NCBI GenBank assembly: GCA_903893085.1 | Contig: CAITKS010000072.1 | Span: forward strand, 1 to 26,052 | Length of the DNA stretch: 26,052 bases | DNA from: an uncultured Actinomycetes bacterium | GTDB taxonomy: Bacteria; Actinomycetota; Actinomycetes; Nanopelagicales; Nanopelagicaceae | Direction of reading: 5' to 3' | Shown: positions 1 through 8,461 of the stretch, one piece after another | Layout of the letters: every line of letters starts with the position of its first letter | How positions within the stretch are numbered: position 1 is the first letter of the stretch | Program-made: the position numbers and the translations under genes | The notes under the pieces: generated by a model | Databases searched by the model: none | What the model was told of the DNA's origin: nothing | What the model saw: only the letters and a program-made list of their open reading frames with translations

Positions 1-399
1 AACGTTCCCGAATCTCCATTTGTGTTGCACTTGGCAAATGTTATGCACTTGGCAACAGATGTAACCGGTGCGTTGATCGAAAGCAAGAAAAACGTTGATG
101 CGTTTACAATTTTGGAGAAATTGCATCCATCAGCAGCAGTCTGCGGAACTCCAACTAATATTGCAGCACAAGTTATTAAACGAATCGAAGGTATGTCACG
201 TGGGCGATATGCCGGCCCAGTCGGTTGGCTCGATGCGCGCGGTGATGGCGAACTCGGAATCGCGCTGCGTTGTGGTCAGATTAAAGTGAACGAGATTCAA
301 ATTTATGCAGGGTGTGGAATTGTTGCTGGCTCTAACCCTGAAAAGGAATTATCTGAGAGCAATGCAAAGTTTGCGCCAATGCGTAGTGCGTTAAATTAA
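1..399 (+). CDS. menF: Isochorismate synthase, C-terminal part (5' end outside window)
   Basis: The reading frame is open from base 1, so this is the last 132 residues of a gene that begins upstream of the window. The fragment carries the end of the chorismate-binding fold: HPSAAVCGTP (family HPTPAVxG), YAGPVGWLD, then YAGCGIVAGSNPEKE leading to the last helix. These are the conserved C-terminal blocks of MenF/EntC/DhbC isochorismate synthases, which convert chorismate to isochorismate. I choose MenF over the siderophore enzyme EntC because menD, menC, menB, menE and menA follow. The stop codon overlaps that of the convergent menD within a shared TTAA. The GTG at 22 is an internal valine, not the start. 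The N-terminal half and the promoter cannot be seen. Confidence 0.9.
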   Translation, partial: NVPESPFVLHLANVMHLATDVTGALIESKKNVDAFTILEKLHPSAAVCGTPTNIAAQVIKRIEGMSRGRYAGPVGWLDARGDGELGIALRCGQIKVNEIQIYAGCGIVAGSNPEKELSESNAKFAPMRSALN

Positions 400-1970
400 A
401 GCGAAGCCATTTTTTCATAAAGGCTCTTAATTAAATCTGCATTTGCTTCACGATCAGGCACTTTGCAAACTACAACGCTAAGCCCAGAAACCGGCTTGGT
501 TATCTCTTGGCGCAGTTGATCTACGTTTGAAATTGTCTTGGCTTCGATGCCCATGGCCAGAGCGATTGCTGCTGGATCTAATCCGTGGGGGGTTCCAAAA
601 ACCTGCTCAAAGCCTGACACTCCGCGTTGTGGCAAAGTAGAGAAAATTCCGCCCCCGTCATTGTTCATTACAAATATTCGCAAATCTATTTCTTCGCGAT
701 GAATCAAACCTGTTAGGTCGTGCAGAAAGGCTAAATCACCAAGAACTGCAGTCGTTGATTTATTGACTGTAGCAATTCCCAGAGCGGTTGAAATATTTCC
801 ATCAATGCCGGCCAGACCTCGGTTTGCAAAAGTTTTAATCCCACTTCTTGCAGCGCCGAAGGCTTCGATGTCTCGAATCGGACGAGATGAGGCGATAAAT
901 AACGCACTCTGTTCGGGCAAGTGTTGCGATATTTCACGAGCAATAAGTGGCTCAGACCAAGTGGAAATTTCATTGACTACTTTTGCGGTGCGGTGCGAAT
1001 ATTTCTGCCACTTGGCTAACCATTCTGGATCAGCAGGCGCGGTGTAAAGCTCTGGCAGTTCAGTGAATTTCTTCTCTGCCAGGCGATCAGTGTCTACGGT
1101 GGCCATACGAGGATCAATAACAAAAGAAGTACGCGCTGACTTTAACAAGGCATTTACTGAGCGAGATAGCGTCGTTCTGCCAATTACAACAACGGTATCT
1201 GGTGCAAGATCTTTAGCAATCACAGTTGATGTTAAGAAAAGGCTTGCGTGAGCGGATGTGTTTGGAAAAGTTAGCGGATCTTCACTTAAAATTGGCCATC
1301 CCAATTTGTCCGCAAAGTCTTTTACTGCATCTGCTGCAATTCCACCGCGGTCATGGCCAATTACCAGAAGACCACGCGTTGATTTGCTGGCTAGAGTTCC
1401 GGCCTTCTTGCGATCAAATATACGTGGTGGACTAATTGATATTCCATCTAGCCAAGTGTCATCGTCACTAGCCAATAAAGGTTCTTCAAATTGCACATTG
1501 ATATGAACTGGGCCAGTTTGCAATGAATTAAGTGGAAGTTCTAACGGATAAGCAGACCCGGATACATCAGCAAAATAGCGCACCGCCTTTCCAAAAATCC
1601 GTGCCTGCTCGGTGGTTTGATTTGCGCCAGTACGTCGCAGTTCAGCCGGTCGATCAGCAGTAATAACAAAAAGTGGAATATTTGAATGAGATGCTTCTAA
1701 AACTGCAGGATGGTAGTTAGCGACAGCAGTTCCGCTCGTACAAATTACTGGAACTGGGCGGTTGGTAGCTTTTGCTAAGCCAAGGGCATAAAAAGCGGCA
1801 CTTCTTTCATCGATACGGATGTGCAATTTAATTAAATCGCGTTCTTGGGCTGCAACAAGTGCAAGAGATAGCGGAGCATTACGAGATCCAGGTGAAATTA
1901 CTGCATCCGTTATTCCTGCTTCGATAATTTGGCGCACGATTACACGAGCCAAGCGCGTTGATTGGCTCAT
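396..1970 (-). CDS. menD: 2-succinyl-5-enolpyruvyl-6-hydroxy-3-cyclohexene-1-carboxylate synthase
   Basis: MenD is a thiamine-diphosphate enzyme that joins 2-oxoglutarate to isochorismate, the first committed menaquinone step. Seen: SPGSRNAPL near residues 26-34, IRIDERSAAF with the catalytic glutamate at position 55, ITADRPAELR near 103-112, a GDLAFLHDLTGL block, and NNDGGGIFSTLPQ for cofactor and metal binding. The length of 524 residues is normal. An upstream in-frame start at 2012 exists, but I prefer the ATG at 1970. It gives the usual MSQSTRLARVIV N-terminus, overlaps the menC stop by one base (TAATG), and has a GGGAG ribosome site at 1979-1983, eight bases ahead. It is the last gene of the menB-menC-menD operon and meets menF tail to tail. 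Confidence 0.96.
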   Translation of the reverse strand: MSQSTRLARVIVRQIIEAGITDAVISPGSRNAPLSLALVAAQERDLIKLHIRIDERSAAFYALGLAKATNRPVPVICTSGTAVANYHPAVLEASHSNIPLFVITADRPAELRRTGANQTTEQARIFGKAVRYFADVSGSAYPLELPLNSLQTGPVHINVQFEEPLLASDDDTWLDGISISPPRIFDRKKAGTLASKSTRGLLVIGHDRGGIAADAVKDFADKLGWPILSEDPLTFPNTSAHASLFLTSTVIAKDLAPDTVVVIGRTTLSRSVNALLKSARTSFVIDPRMATVDTDRLAEKKFTELPELYTAPADPEWLAKWQKYSHRTAKVVNEISTWSEPLIAREISQHLPEQSALFIASSRPIRDIEAFGAARSGIKTFANRGLAGIDGNISTALGIATVNKSTTAVLGDLAFLHDLTGLIHREEIDLRIFVMNNDGGGIFSTLPQRGVSGFEQVFGTPHGLDPAAIALAMGIEAKTISNVDQLRQEITKPVSGLSVVVCKVPDREANADLIKSLYEKMASL

Positions 1971-2914
1971 TAAATGTGCTCCCAAGTTTTCATGACCCGA
2001 TCTTGCCACCATTTATGGCGGTCAGGTGCAACGAGATATGGCTCAAAATCAGGGCTAACTTCAGAAATCGCTATCTCTCCGTTAACGATTGGCAAGTGTG
2101 CAACATCGGCGTTAAGAAGCGAACCAGTTCCTAAACCACAGTCAAAGTTTAAATCAGCAAATGAAGCAGCTAATTGCAGACCGTAATTGATTCCGACCGC
2201 ACTTTCTAGCGCACTAGAAATGACAATCGGAAGCTTGTGATGCTCAGCTAGATTATGTGCGCGAGCAATGCCACCAAGTGGTTGAACTTTTAACGCCAAG
2301 ATATCAATTGCACCTCTTAAATCAACTGTAAATGGGTCTGCAGATTTTCTAAGTACTTCATCACCAGCGATTGGGATATCTAGCTTTAACTTGTCCTTTA
2401 GCGCTCTTAATTCTGCGATCGTCGCGCAAGGTTGCTCGACATATTCCAGCGGTCCAATATTTTCAAAGATTGCGCGCAAGTTTGTGACTGCAGTTGCAAC
2501 GTCCCAATTTCCATTCACATCAATACGCAATTTAGCCTTTGGGGCAAGAGCACGAACTTTTGCAAGGCGCGCGATATCTTCAGGCAGGTTATCGCCAACT
2601 TTAACTTTGAAAGTTTGAACTCCTGGAAATGAATCGACGATTCGCTCGATATCACTTGGTTCATTTAGAGCAGGGATTGTGCCGTTAACTCTTACAGAGT
2701 TTCGGTAAAGCTTTGGTCGGGGCTTTGTTGCTGCTTCGATTGCACACATCAACCACGGCGCTGATTCTTTGTATCCGTATTCGAGAAATGGTGAGAATTC
2801 TCCCCATCCGTATTCGCCTTTAAAGAGTGCTACTTCGCGTAGGTTGATTCCACGAAAATTTGTTTTGGTTGGCAGCGCAACTACGCGCATAGTGGAGAAG
2901 AGTTCTTGCGACAT
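1970..2914 (-). CDS. menC: o-Succinylbenzoate synthase
   Basis: MenC belongs to the enolase superfamily and dehydrates SHCHC to o-succinylbenzoate. Of 314 residues, the barrel carries the expected active site: the KVKVG pair K103/K105, metal ligands D132 (DVNGN), E160 (EQP) and D185 (GDE), and K209 (KVQPLGG). The first residues form the capping domain (RGINLREVALF). The annotated ATG at 2914 follows the menB stop by three bases, giving strong coupling. A second in-frame ATG eight codons on (MRVVALP) resembles the N-terminus of other actinobacterial MenC proteins and could be the real start; neither has a clear ribosome site. The menD start overlaps its stop. No key residue is missing. Confidence 0.95.
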   Translation of the reverse strand: MSQELFSTMRVVALPTKTNFRGINLREVALFKGEYGWGEFSPFLEYGYKESAPWLMCAIEAATKPRPKLYRNSVRVNGTIPALNEPSDIERIVDSFPGVQTFKVKVGDNLPEDIARLAKVRALAPKAKLRIDVNGNWDVATAVTNLRAIFENIGPLEYVEQPCATIAELRALKDKLKLDIPIAGDEVLRKSADPFTVDLRGAIDILALKVQPLGGIARAHNLAEHHKLPIVISSALESAVGINYGLQLAASFADLNFDCGLGTGSLLNADVAHLPIVNGEIAISEVSPDFEPYLVAPDRHKWWQDRVMKTWEHI

Positions 2915-2917
2915 TTA

Positions 2918-3796
2918 TTACGGACGCTTTGGGAATTTACCGAAATCCGGAGCGCGCTTTTCTTTGTAAGCATCGCGGCCTTCTTGACCTTCTTCGCTTA
3001 AGTAGAAGAGTAAGGTGGCATCGCCAGCAAGTTGTTGAATACCGGCAAGGCCATCATCGGCTGCGTTCATTGAAGATTTAAGTAAGCGCAGCGCAAGTGG
3101 AGAGTTGCGCAACATTTCGCGACACCAAGAAACTGTTTCAGCTTCAAGTTCTTTCAGCGGAACGACGGTATTAACAAGTCCCATGGCAAGCGCTTCTTGC
3201 GCATCGTATTGACGAGTCATGAACCAAATTTCGCGGGCCTTCTTCTGGCCAACACTTGCGGCAAGTAAACCCGAACCGTAACCGCCATCGAATGAGCCAA
3301 CCATTGGACCGGTCTGGCCAAATTTTGCGTTATCTGCAGCGATTGTTAAATCACAAACGACATGAAGAACATGTCCGCCGCCAATTGCCCAACCAGCAAC
3401 CATTGCAACAACTGGCTTTGGTGTGCGACGAATTTGAATTTGCAGATCTAAAACATTTAGACGGCCAATACCTTTTTGCGCAAGCGGATCATCACCGAGA
3501 TATCCGTCATCACCGCGAACGCTGATGTCACCGCCGGAACAAAACGCTTCATCGCCAGTGCCGGTAAAGATGATTACGCCAACTTCAGAGTTATCACGCG
3601 CCAGAGAAAATGCTTCTTGTAATTCAATAATTGTTTGAGGTCGGAAAGCGTTACGAACTTCGGGGCGGTTAATCGAAATCTTGGCCATGCCATCTGCGAT
3701 TTGATAAGTAATGTCGACGAATTTATCTCCACCCATGCCAACAGCCCACGCAGGGATGTCACGGCTACCAAATTCACGCTTGATCGGCTTACTCAC
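2918..3796 (-). CDS. menB: 1,4-Dihydroxy-2-naphthoyl-CoA synthase, bicarbonate-type active site
   Basis: MenB is a crotonase-fold enzyme that closes the naphthalene ring from o-succinylbenzoyl-CoA. Seen in 292 residues: oxyanion-hole block [15 protein letters not shown] (about 85-99), [19 protein letters not shown], then [17 protein letters not shown] with S168/D170, and the C-terminal [10 protein letters not shown]. Position 163 is glycine (GQTGP). In E. coli MenB the glycine here makes room for catalytic bicarbonate, whereas the mycobacterial enzyme has aspartate (family knowledge), so I infer a bicarbonate-dependent enzyme. The start is GTG, supported by a GGAGG site at 3801-3805, four bases before it. 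It is the first gene of menB-menC-menD, and its promoter region is shared with menE. Confidence 0.97.
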   Translation of the reverse strand: MSKPIKREFGSRDIPAWAVGMGGDKFVDITYQIADGMAKISINRPEVRNAFRPQTIIELQEAFSLARDNSEVGVIIFTGTGDEAFCSGGDISVRGDDGYLGDDPLAQKGIGRLNVLDLQIQIRRTPKPVVAMVAGWAIGGGHVLHVVCDLTIAADNAKFGQTGPMVGSFDGGYGSGLLAASVGQKKAREIWFMTRQYDAQEALAMGLVNTVVPLKELEAETVSWCREMLRNSPLALRLLKSSMNAADDGLAGIQQLAGDATLLFYLSEEGQEGRDAYKEKRAPDFGKFPKRP

Positions 3797-3838
3797 GATT
3801 CCTCCATCTTCGACTTCGAGCGATAGCCTACGCGTGCA
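3797..3838. promoter_or_regulatory. Divergent promoter region menB / menE (42 bp)
   Basis: These 42 bases hold the signals for both men operons. For menE, TAGCCT at 3824-3829 lies nine bases before the ATG, which places the transcript start at or next to the start codon. For menB, the complementary strand has TAGGCT (3830 down to 3825), followed about 20 bases later by a GGAGG ribosome site at 3805-3801. The two -10-like boxes overlap in the palindromic TAGCCTA. The 11-mer ACGCGTAGGCT on the minus strand (3835-3825) also occurs in the proC/21184 divergent region. No convincing -35 is visible. Promoter function is inferred from position and resemblance. Confidence 0.5.
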
Positions 3839-4933
3839 ATGGACCAGACGTCACAACGAGAAATTCGAGCGATAGATCCCACGTGGACGATCGCCGATTT
3901 AATGGCGCGCCTTGCCAAAGCTCTGGTTGGAGATGGCCCAGCCATTGCCCTTTCCTCGATTGCATCTAGCCACGTCCCTTCCGAAATCGCATTGGTTGTT
4001 TCAACCAGCGGTTCAACGGCAAATGCGAAAGAAGTTGCACTATCTGCCGGCGCAATTCTGACGAGTGCCAAATCAACAAATAATTATTTAGGTGCCAAAC
4101 CAGGAGACGTTTGGTCTCTGTTGCTTCCGCTTACACACGTCGCAGGTGTGAATGTCTTGGTGCGCAGTTTGGAACTTGGAACAACTCCGCTGGACTTGCG
4201 CAAACACACTGGAAAATATCCTCAAGTAGATTTCACCGCAATCGTCCCAACCCAACTATTTCGCGCTTTAAACGGCGACGTAGATTTGCTAGAACATCTC
4301 TTATCTGCCAAATCAGTTTTAGTTGGTGGTGCAGCACTTGATCCACAACTGCGCGATCAAGCAAATACCGCTGGAATTAAAGTTGTTGAAAGTTACGGAA
4401 TGACTGAAACATGCGGCGGTTGTGTGTATGACGGTAATCCATTACCTGGTACCAAGATTTTAATTGCTGATTCTGGTCTAATCTGGATTTCTACTGGTTC
4501 GCTTGCAACAACGTACTTAGATAGCCCTTCCACTTGGAATGAATTGATTGCAGATGGATATTTCAAAACCTCTGACATTGGCGAATTTCGCGATGGAAAA
4601 TTACTTGTGACTGGACGAAGTGATGACGTGATAGTCACTGGTGGAGAAAATGTCTCACTTTCTGCAATTGAGAGATCTTTACAAGAATCTTTTGCTGGTG
4701 TTGAGTGTGCGGCATTCGCAATAGCCGATACACAATGGGGGCAAGCTCTTTATCTGGCGATTGCCGGGGCGGTACACCCAGATGAATCAGCAATCAATGA
4801 ATATCTGTCATCGCAGATATCTGTCGCAGCAAAGGTAAAACGATTTGTTTACGTAGATAAACTGCCGCGTACATCGTTAGATAAAATTGATCGTCCTAAA
4901 TTAGTTGAAATTGCGCTTGGAGATTCCAAATGA
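3839..4933 (+). CDS. menE: o-Succinylbenzoate-CoA ligase
   Basis: MenE is an adenylate-forming (ANL superfamily) ligase that activates o-succinylbenzoate with ATP and CoA, feeding MenB. Seen: P-loop-like [11 protein letters not shown] at about 56-66, [10 protein letters not shown] (A5 block), a [25 protein letters not shown] hinge region, and [11 protein letters not shown] near the C-terminus, where K349 is the expected catalytic lysine (the usual glycine before it is aspartate). At 364 residues it lacks about 100 residues of the N-terminal subdomain found in Bacillus-type MenE. Short versions like this are usual in actinobacteria, so I do not call it truncated. It starts at the ATG nine bases after a -10-like box, and its stop overlaps the menA start (ATGA). 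Confidence 0.94.
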   Translation: MDQTSQREIRAIDPTWTIADLMARLAKALVGDGPAIALSSIASSHVPSEIALVVSTSGSTANAKEVALSAGAILTSAKSTNNYLGAKPGDVWSLLLPLTHVAGVNVLVRSLELGTTPLDLRKHTGKYPQVDFTAIVPTQLFRALNGDVDLLEHLLSAKSVLVGGAALDPQLRDQANTAGIKVVESYGMTETCGGCVYDGNPLPGTKILIADSGLIWISTGSLATTYLDSPSTWNELIADGYFKTSDIGEFRDGKLLVTGRSDDVIVTGGENVSLSAIERSLQESFAGVECAAFAIADTQWGQALYLAIAGAVHPDESAINEYLSSQISVAAKVKRFVYVDKLPRTSLDKIDRPKLVEIALGDSK

Positions 4934-5784
4934 GCTCAATAAGTAAATGGGTGGCTGGTGCACGCCCTCGCACTTTGCCCGCAGCAATCGCACCAGTTTT
5001 GGTTGCTACTACATATGCTGCAACAGATTGGGATCCGCTGCGTGCGCTATCTGCCCTTTTAGTAAGTCTGGCTCTACAAATTGGTGTGAACTATGCCAAT
5101 GATTATTCGGATGGGATACGAGGTACAGATGATTTGCGTGTTGGACCAGTTCGACTTACCGCATCTGGTTTGGCTAAACCTAAGTCGGTACGCACTGCTG
5201 CGATAATTTCATTTCTATTTGCGGCCCTTATTGGATTAACTCTTGCCGCCGCTACTTCTTGGTGGATCATTTTAGTTGGTGCATTGGCAATCAACGCCGC
5301 GTGGGGTTATACAGGTGGATCAAATCCATATGGTTACAAAGGTCTAGGAGAAATATCCGTCTTCTTATTCTTCGGTGTTGTCGCAACTGTCGGTACCTAT
5401 TATGTACAAACTGAAGAGTTAAATTATCAGATTCTAATTATTTCAATCCCAATGGGCGCACTGGCTTGTGCGATCTTGGCCATCAATAACCTGCGCGATC
5501 GCGCCCAAGATGAAACTGTAGGAAAGAAAACTTTGGCTGTTCGCTTGGGCGACAAAGGTGCACGTCGTCTTTACATCGCACTTCTTGTATCTGCGCACCT
5601 GTTTGCGCTCTTAACATTTAAACCTGCAGCTCTGCTGACTCTTCTAGCCTTGCCGTTGAGTTTGAGTTTGGCTCGTGGTGTATCTGGTGGGGCAACTGGT
5701 GCCGCGTTAATCCCGTATCTGGCCAAGACTGGCAAGTTGCAACTGGCTTTTGCCGCCCTTTTTGCGCTCGGCCTAGTTATCTAA
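4930..5784 (+). CDS. menA: 1,4-Dihydroxy-2-naphthoate polyprenyltransferase
   Basis: MenA is a UbiA-type membrane prenyltransferase that attaches the polyprenyl tail to DHNA and releases CO2, making demethylmenaquinone. Two Asp-rich motifs bind the Mg-diphosphate: NYANDYSDGIRGTDD (residues 54-68) and NNLRDRAQDETVGKKTLAVR (about 186-205). The remainder is hydrophobic, with about eight to nine predicted membrane helices. The length of 284 residues is normal. The start overlaps the menE stop by four bases and has a GGAG ribosome site eight to nine bases ahead. The next step, methylation by MenG/UbiE, is not encoded in this window. Confidence 0.96.
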   Translation: MSSISKWVAGARPRTLPAAIAPVLVATTYAATDWDPLRALSALLVSLALQIGVNYANDYSDGIRGTDDLRVGPVRLTASGLAKPKSVRTAAIISFLFAALIGLTLAAATSWWIILVGALAINAAWGYTGGSNPYGYKGLGEISVFLFFGVVATVGTYYVQTEELNYQILIISIPMGALACAILAINNLRDRAQDETVGKKTLAVRLGDKGARRLYIALLVSAHLFALLTFKPAALLTLLALPLSLSLARGVSGGATGAALIPYLAKTGKLQLAFAALFALGLVI

Positions 5785-5791
5785 CTTTGGC

Positions 5792-5803
5792 TAGAATAGG
5801 AGC
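5792..5803 (+). promoter_or_regulatory. -10-like TAGAAT just before the small membrane protein
   Basis: TAGAAT (5792-5797) ends six bases before the ATG at 5804, which predicts a leaderless transcript. The AGGAG in the spacer is only one base from the ATG, too close to act as a normal ribosome site. The 19-base gap after menA otherwise holds nothing. Read-through from menA is also possible. Confidence 0.45.
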
Positions 5804-6064
5804 ATGATTAAGTTGCAAGCCATCATTTTAATTTCCTCACTTGTCTTAACTTTGTACTCGTTTATTGATTGTGCGCGACGAGACGATTCTTTGTTAAACA
5901 AGTTGCCTAAGTGGGGTTGGTTGCTACTAATACTTCTTCTTTCACCATTTGGCGCAATCGCTTACTTGGCTATCGGCCGAGTGCGTGGTGAAAGAGGTCC
6001 GCGTCCGCCAAAGCGTCGCATCTTGCCGCCGGATGATGACCCAGATTTCTTGCGCAAGCTTTAA
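5804..6064 (+). CDS. Small PLDc_N-type membrane protein
   Basis: This is an 86-residue protein with two membrane segments (about residues 4-22 and 38-58). Between them is the FIDCARRDDSLLNKLPKWGW stretch, followed by LLSPFGAIAYLAIGR. This is the signature of the PLDc_N (phospholipase D nuclease, N-terminal) domain: FDxxxR, KxxWxxxIL, PxxGxxxYLxxGR. Such domains sit at the front of cardiolipin synthases, but here the catalytic HKD domains are absent and the protein ends in a charged, proline-rich cytosolic tail (RPPKRRILPPDDDPD). Stand-alone PLDc_N proteins are common in actinobacteria and have no settled function. Its stop lies inside an 18-bp palindrome that also contains the stop of the convergent ccsB. 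Confidence 0.8.
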   Translation: MIKLQAIILISSLVLTLYSFIDCARRDDSLLNKLPKWGWLLLILLLSPFGAIAYLAIGRVRGERGPRPPKRRILPPDDDPDFLRKL

Positions 6065-6076
6065 TTTAAATTAAAG
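6059..6076. repeat. 18-bp perfect palindrome spanning two convergent stop codons
   Basis: CTTTAATTTAAATTAAAG reads the same on both strands and contains the TAA of the small membrane protein gene (6062-6064) and, on the other strand, the TAA of ccsB (6073-6071). It has no loop and no following T-tract on either strand, so it is not a standard intrinsic terminator. It may act as a weak bidirectional one, or it may simply reflect two similar gene ends. Confidence 0.6.
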
Positions 6077-6985
6077 GCCGCTATATGTGTGCTTTCCGGT
6101 TCCCCAGACATTTACGTAAACATAGTTAAACAAGAAGGTTGAGCCTGCAAATAAGCAGAGCCAAGCAGCGCGCTTTCCACGCCAACCGATGGTGACGCGA
6201 GCATGCAGATAAGCAGCATATGCAACCCATGTGATGAATGCCCAAGTTTCTTTTGGATCCCATCCCCAATATCTTCCCCAAGCGCTTTCGGCCCAAATTG
6301 CGCCAGCGATTACTGCAAATGTCCAAAGTGGAAATACAAATGCAACTAAACGATAGGAAAGTTGATCGAGTGTTTCCAAATCTGGCAAACGCTTAGCCCA
6401 AGGTTTGCGTTCACCGCGAGATTCCATCGCTTCCAAATATAAATATGCTCCGGCAATAACATTTGCAAGCAAGAAAACTCCACCAGAAATGATTGCGGCA
6501 ATCACATGGATAACAAGCCATGTGGATTTCAGCGCTGGAACAAGTGGAGCACTGTCGCGATAGAGAAGTGTTATGGCTGTTCCAAGCGTTAACAAAACTG
6601 AAATTGATATAAAGAGTCCAAGCCAGCGAAGATCATATTTACGTAGAGCCGCTAAATATGCGCCAGTAAATGCCAGCGCACCAGTAATTGAAAACTCGTA
6701 CATATTGCCCCATGGAACATGCTTGGCAGAAATTCCGCGCGCTATTACTCCACCTAATAACAACAAGAATCCTAAAATCATCAGAGCTGTTGCAATGCGT
6801 GCAGCGCGTTCGGTGCGGGTGTAATCCAAAGTCTTTGTTTTAAGTGAACCTTCGGAACTCTCGCTTTGATCTGGAGTTCTTACAGCCCAAGCAGTTTCAA
6901 AAGCATGCGCAAAGAACGAAAGTGCAAACACTCCCATTGCAGAGTAAACAAAGTAATTTGAGATGTAGGCCCAAGTAATCTGCAT
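6071..6985 (-). CDS. ccsB: Cytochrome c biogenesis protein CcsB (CcsA/ResC-type haem ligase subunit)
   Basis: This 304-residue multi-pass membrane protein is the haem-handling half of the system II cytochrome c synthase. It carries the tryptophan-rich WWD motif, WGRYWGWDPKETWAFITW (around residues 236-253), and conserved histidines in loops before and after it (for example HVIAA, and H261 after the motif), which in this family carry or ligate haem. About eight membrane helices are expected. It is the last gene of the operon and its ATG follows the resB stop with no gap. In mycobacteria the same position is held by ccsA (Rv0529). The 3' end faces the small PLDc_N gene six bases away. Confidence 0.95.
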   Translation of the reverse strand: MQITWAYISNYFVYSAMGVFALSFFAHAFETAWAVRTPDQSESSEGSLKTKTLDYTRTERAARIATALMILGFLLLLGGVIARGISAKHVPWGNMYEFSITGALAFTGAYLAALRKYDLRWLGLFISISVLLTLGTAITLLYRDSAPLVPALKSTWLVIHVIAAIISGGVFLLANVIAGAYLYLEAMESRGERKPWAKRLPDLETLDQLSYRLVAFVFPLWTFAVIAGAIWAESAWGRYWGWDPKETWAFITWVAYAAYLHARVTIGWRGKRAAWLCLFAGSTFLFNYVYVNVWGTGKHTYSGL

Positions 6986-8461
6986 TTATTTCTCTTCTCT
7001 CAAGTGGGCAACAAATCTTTCTACTTCGGCGCTTAACCCTGGTGCACTATTCTTAGCCAGTCCCGCAACTTCTACAACTCCAGTTTGTGTGATCCTTATC
7101 CAAATTCGACGACGTCTGCCGAAGAGTGAGGCAAGTAATCCAAGGATTGCCGCAATTGCGCCGTATAACGCATACGATTTTCCTGGGTCATCAACTATCT
7201 GCAGGTTTATCCAAGGGACCACAGTTTCAAAAGTAATTGAGCCTTCTGGATAGGAAAAAGTTTCACCGGGTTTAAGTGAATCAAGTCCGATCCGCTTCAT
7301 TTTTGAAGTATCCATCCGATAAACAGATTGCGGAATTCCAGAATCTAAACCTAAATCTCCCTGCCAAATTGAAAACAGAAGTTTTGGATCAAGCAACTCA
7401 GGAAATACTGAAATTCCACCGTTGCTGCCATCGCGTTGATAAGTTGGTAAGAAGCTCGCAACAAACCCAAGCTGTGGATCTGCATCTGGAACTTTAATTG
7501 AACCGATTGATCTTAAGTTTCCATCTTGTGGCAAAAATGGAACTGGTCCCTGCAGGGCAACCGCACCAGTGGAGTCACGAACCGTGACGATCGGTGAGTA
7601 TCCATTGGCTTGTAAATAAACACGGGTGTTGCCAAAAGTCAGAGGGCTATTTACTTTTAAAGTCTTTACTTCTGATGTGTTCTCACCGGGATTTGTTACA
7701 CGAACGGTTGCGGTGTAATCCTGTGGCGCATTTGTAAGTGGATCATATTTTGCAACAAAATCTATTACTTCAATAATAAATGGCTGCAAAGTTGCCTCAT
7801 CGACTAGCTTTCCAAATGAAAGAGTGTCATAAGAAGTTGGTACGCTGATAAAACGTTCACCTTTATTTATAATCGCTTCACCATGCATACCAAATAATGA
7901 ACCGATACTTACTCCCAATAAGATAAGAATTAGTGATAAATGAAAGAGCAGATTGCCAGTTTCACGTAGGTAACCTTTTTCGGCAGAAATGCTCTGGCCC
8001 TCAACGCGGACTCTAAAACGGTTCTTCTTAAACCATTTCCTAGCTGACTCAAGTTCTGAACCATCTCCTGTAAATTCTTGAAAAGCTTCCATCCGTGACA
8101 AATTGCGTGGTGTTGCAGGTGGTTGTGCGCGCATGGATTTGTAATGTTCAAGAGTTCGCGGAAACACACAGCCAATCAGCGAGATAAATAACAAGATATA
8201 AATTGCGCTAAACCAAGGCGATGAATAAACCGTAAACCCTGATAAACGATCAATCCATTTAGCCAATTCTGGGCTATCAATAAAGTATTGGCGCACCGCC
8301 ATTGGGTTTTGAGATCGCTGCGGTACTAATGAACCTGGAATTGCAGCCAAGCCCAGCATCAGCAAAAGAATTAGCGCTGTGCGCATGCTGGTCAATTGGC
8401 GCCAGAAATAACGCAGTAACCCTGCCGCTCCTAATTCAGGAATATCTACTTCTTGGCTCAT
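6986..8461 (-). CDS. resB: Cytochrome c biogenesis protein ResB (Ccs1)
   Basis: ResB/Ccs1 is the partner of CcsB. Together they move haem outward and attach it to the CxxCH of apocytochrome c. The 491 residues show helix 1 at SMRTALILLLMLGLAAIPG (with the SLVPQ turn), helix 2 near the WFSAIYILLFISLIGCVFPR segment, helix 3 at LLFHLSLILILLGVSIGSLFG, a long extracytoplasmic domain of about 230 residues, and a last helix at ALYGAIAAILGLLASLFG followed by RRRRIWIRI. I choose the ATG at 8461, which overlaps the ccdA stop by one base (TGATG), over the in-frame TTG one codon earlier. It corresponds to Rv0528 in the mycobacterial cluster. Confidence 0.94.
   Translation of the reverse strand: MSQEVDIPELGAAGLLRYFWRQLTSMRTALILLLMLGLAAIPGSLVPQRSQNPMAVRQYFIDSPELAKWIDRLSGFTVYSSPWFSAIYILLFISLIGCVFPRTLEHYKSMRAQPPATPRNLSRMEAFQEFTGDGSELESARKWFKKNRFRVRVEGQSISAEKGYLRETGNLLFHLSLILILLGVSIGSLFGMHGEAIINKGERFISVPTSYDTLSFGKLVDEATLQPFIIEVIDFVAKYDPLTNAPQDYTATVRVTNPGENTSEVKTLKVNSPLTFGNTRVYLQANGYSPIVTVRDSTGAVALQGPVPFLPQDGNLRSIGSIKVPDADPQLGFVASFLPTYQRDGSNGGISVFPELLDPKLLFSIWQGDLGLDSGIPQSVYRMDTSKMKRIGLDSLKPGETFSYPEGSITFETVVPWINLQIVDDPGKSYALYGAIAAILGLLASLFGRRRRIWIRITQTGVVEVAGLAKNSAPGLSAEVERFVAHLREEK

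Noticed and set aside
22..24. GTG at base 22 as the start of a short 125-residue gene
   Set aside because: The frame is open to base 1 and the protein is clearly the C-terminal part of isochorismate synthase, so the GTG is internal.
5798..5802. AGGAG as a ribosome binding site for the 5804 gene
   Set aside because: It ends one base before the ATG, too close for pairing with 16S rRNA in the normal geometry; the leaderless reading explains the start better.
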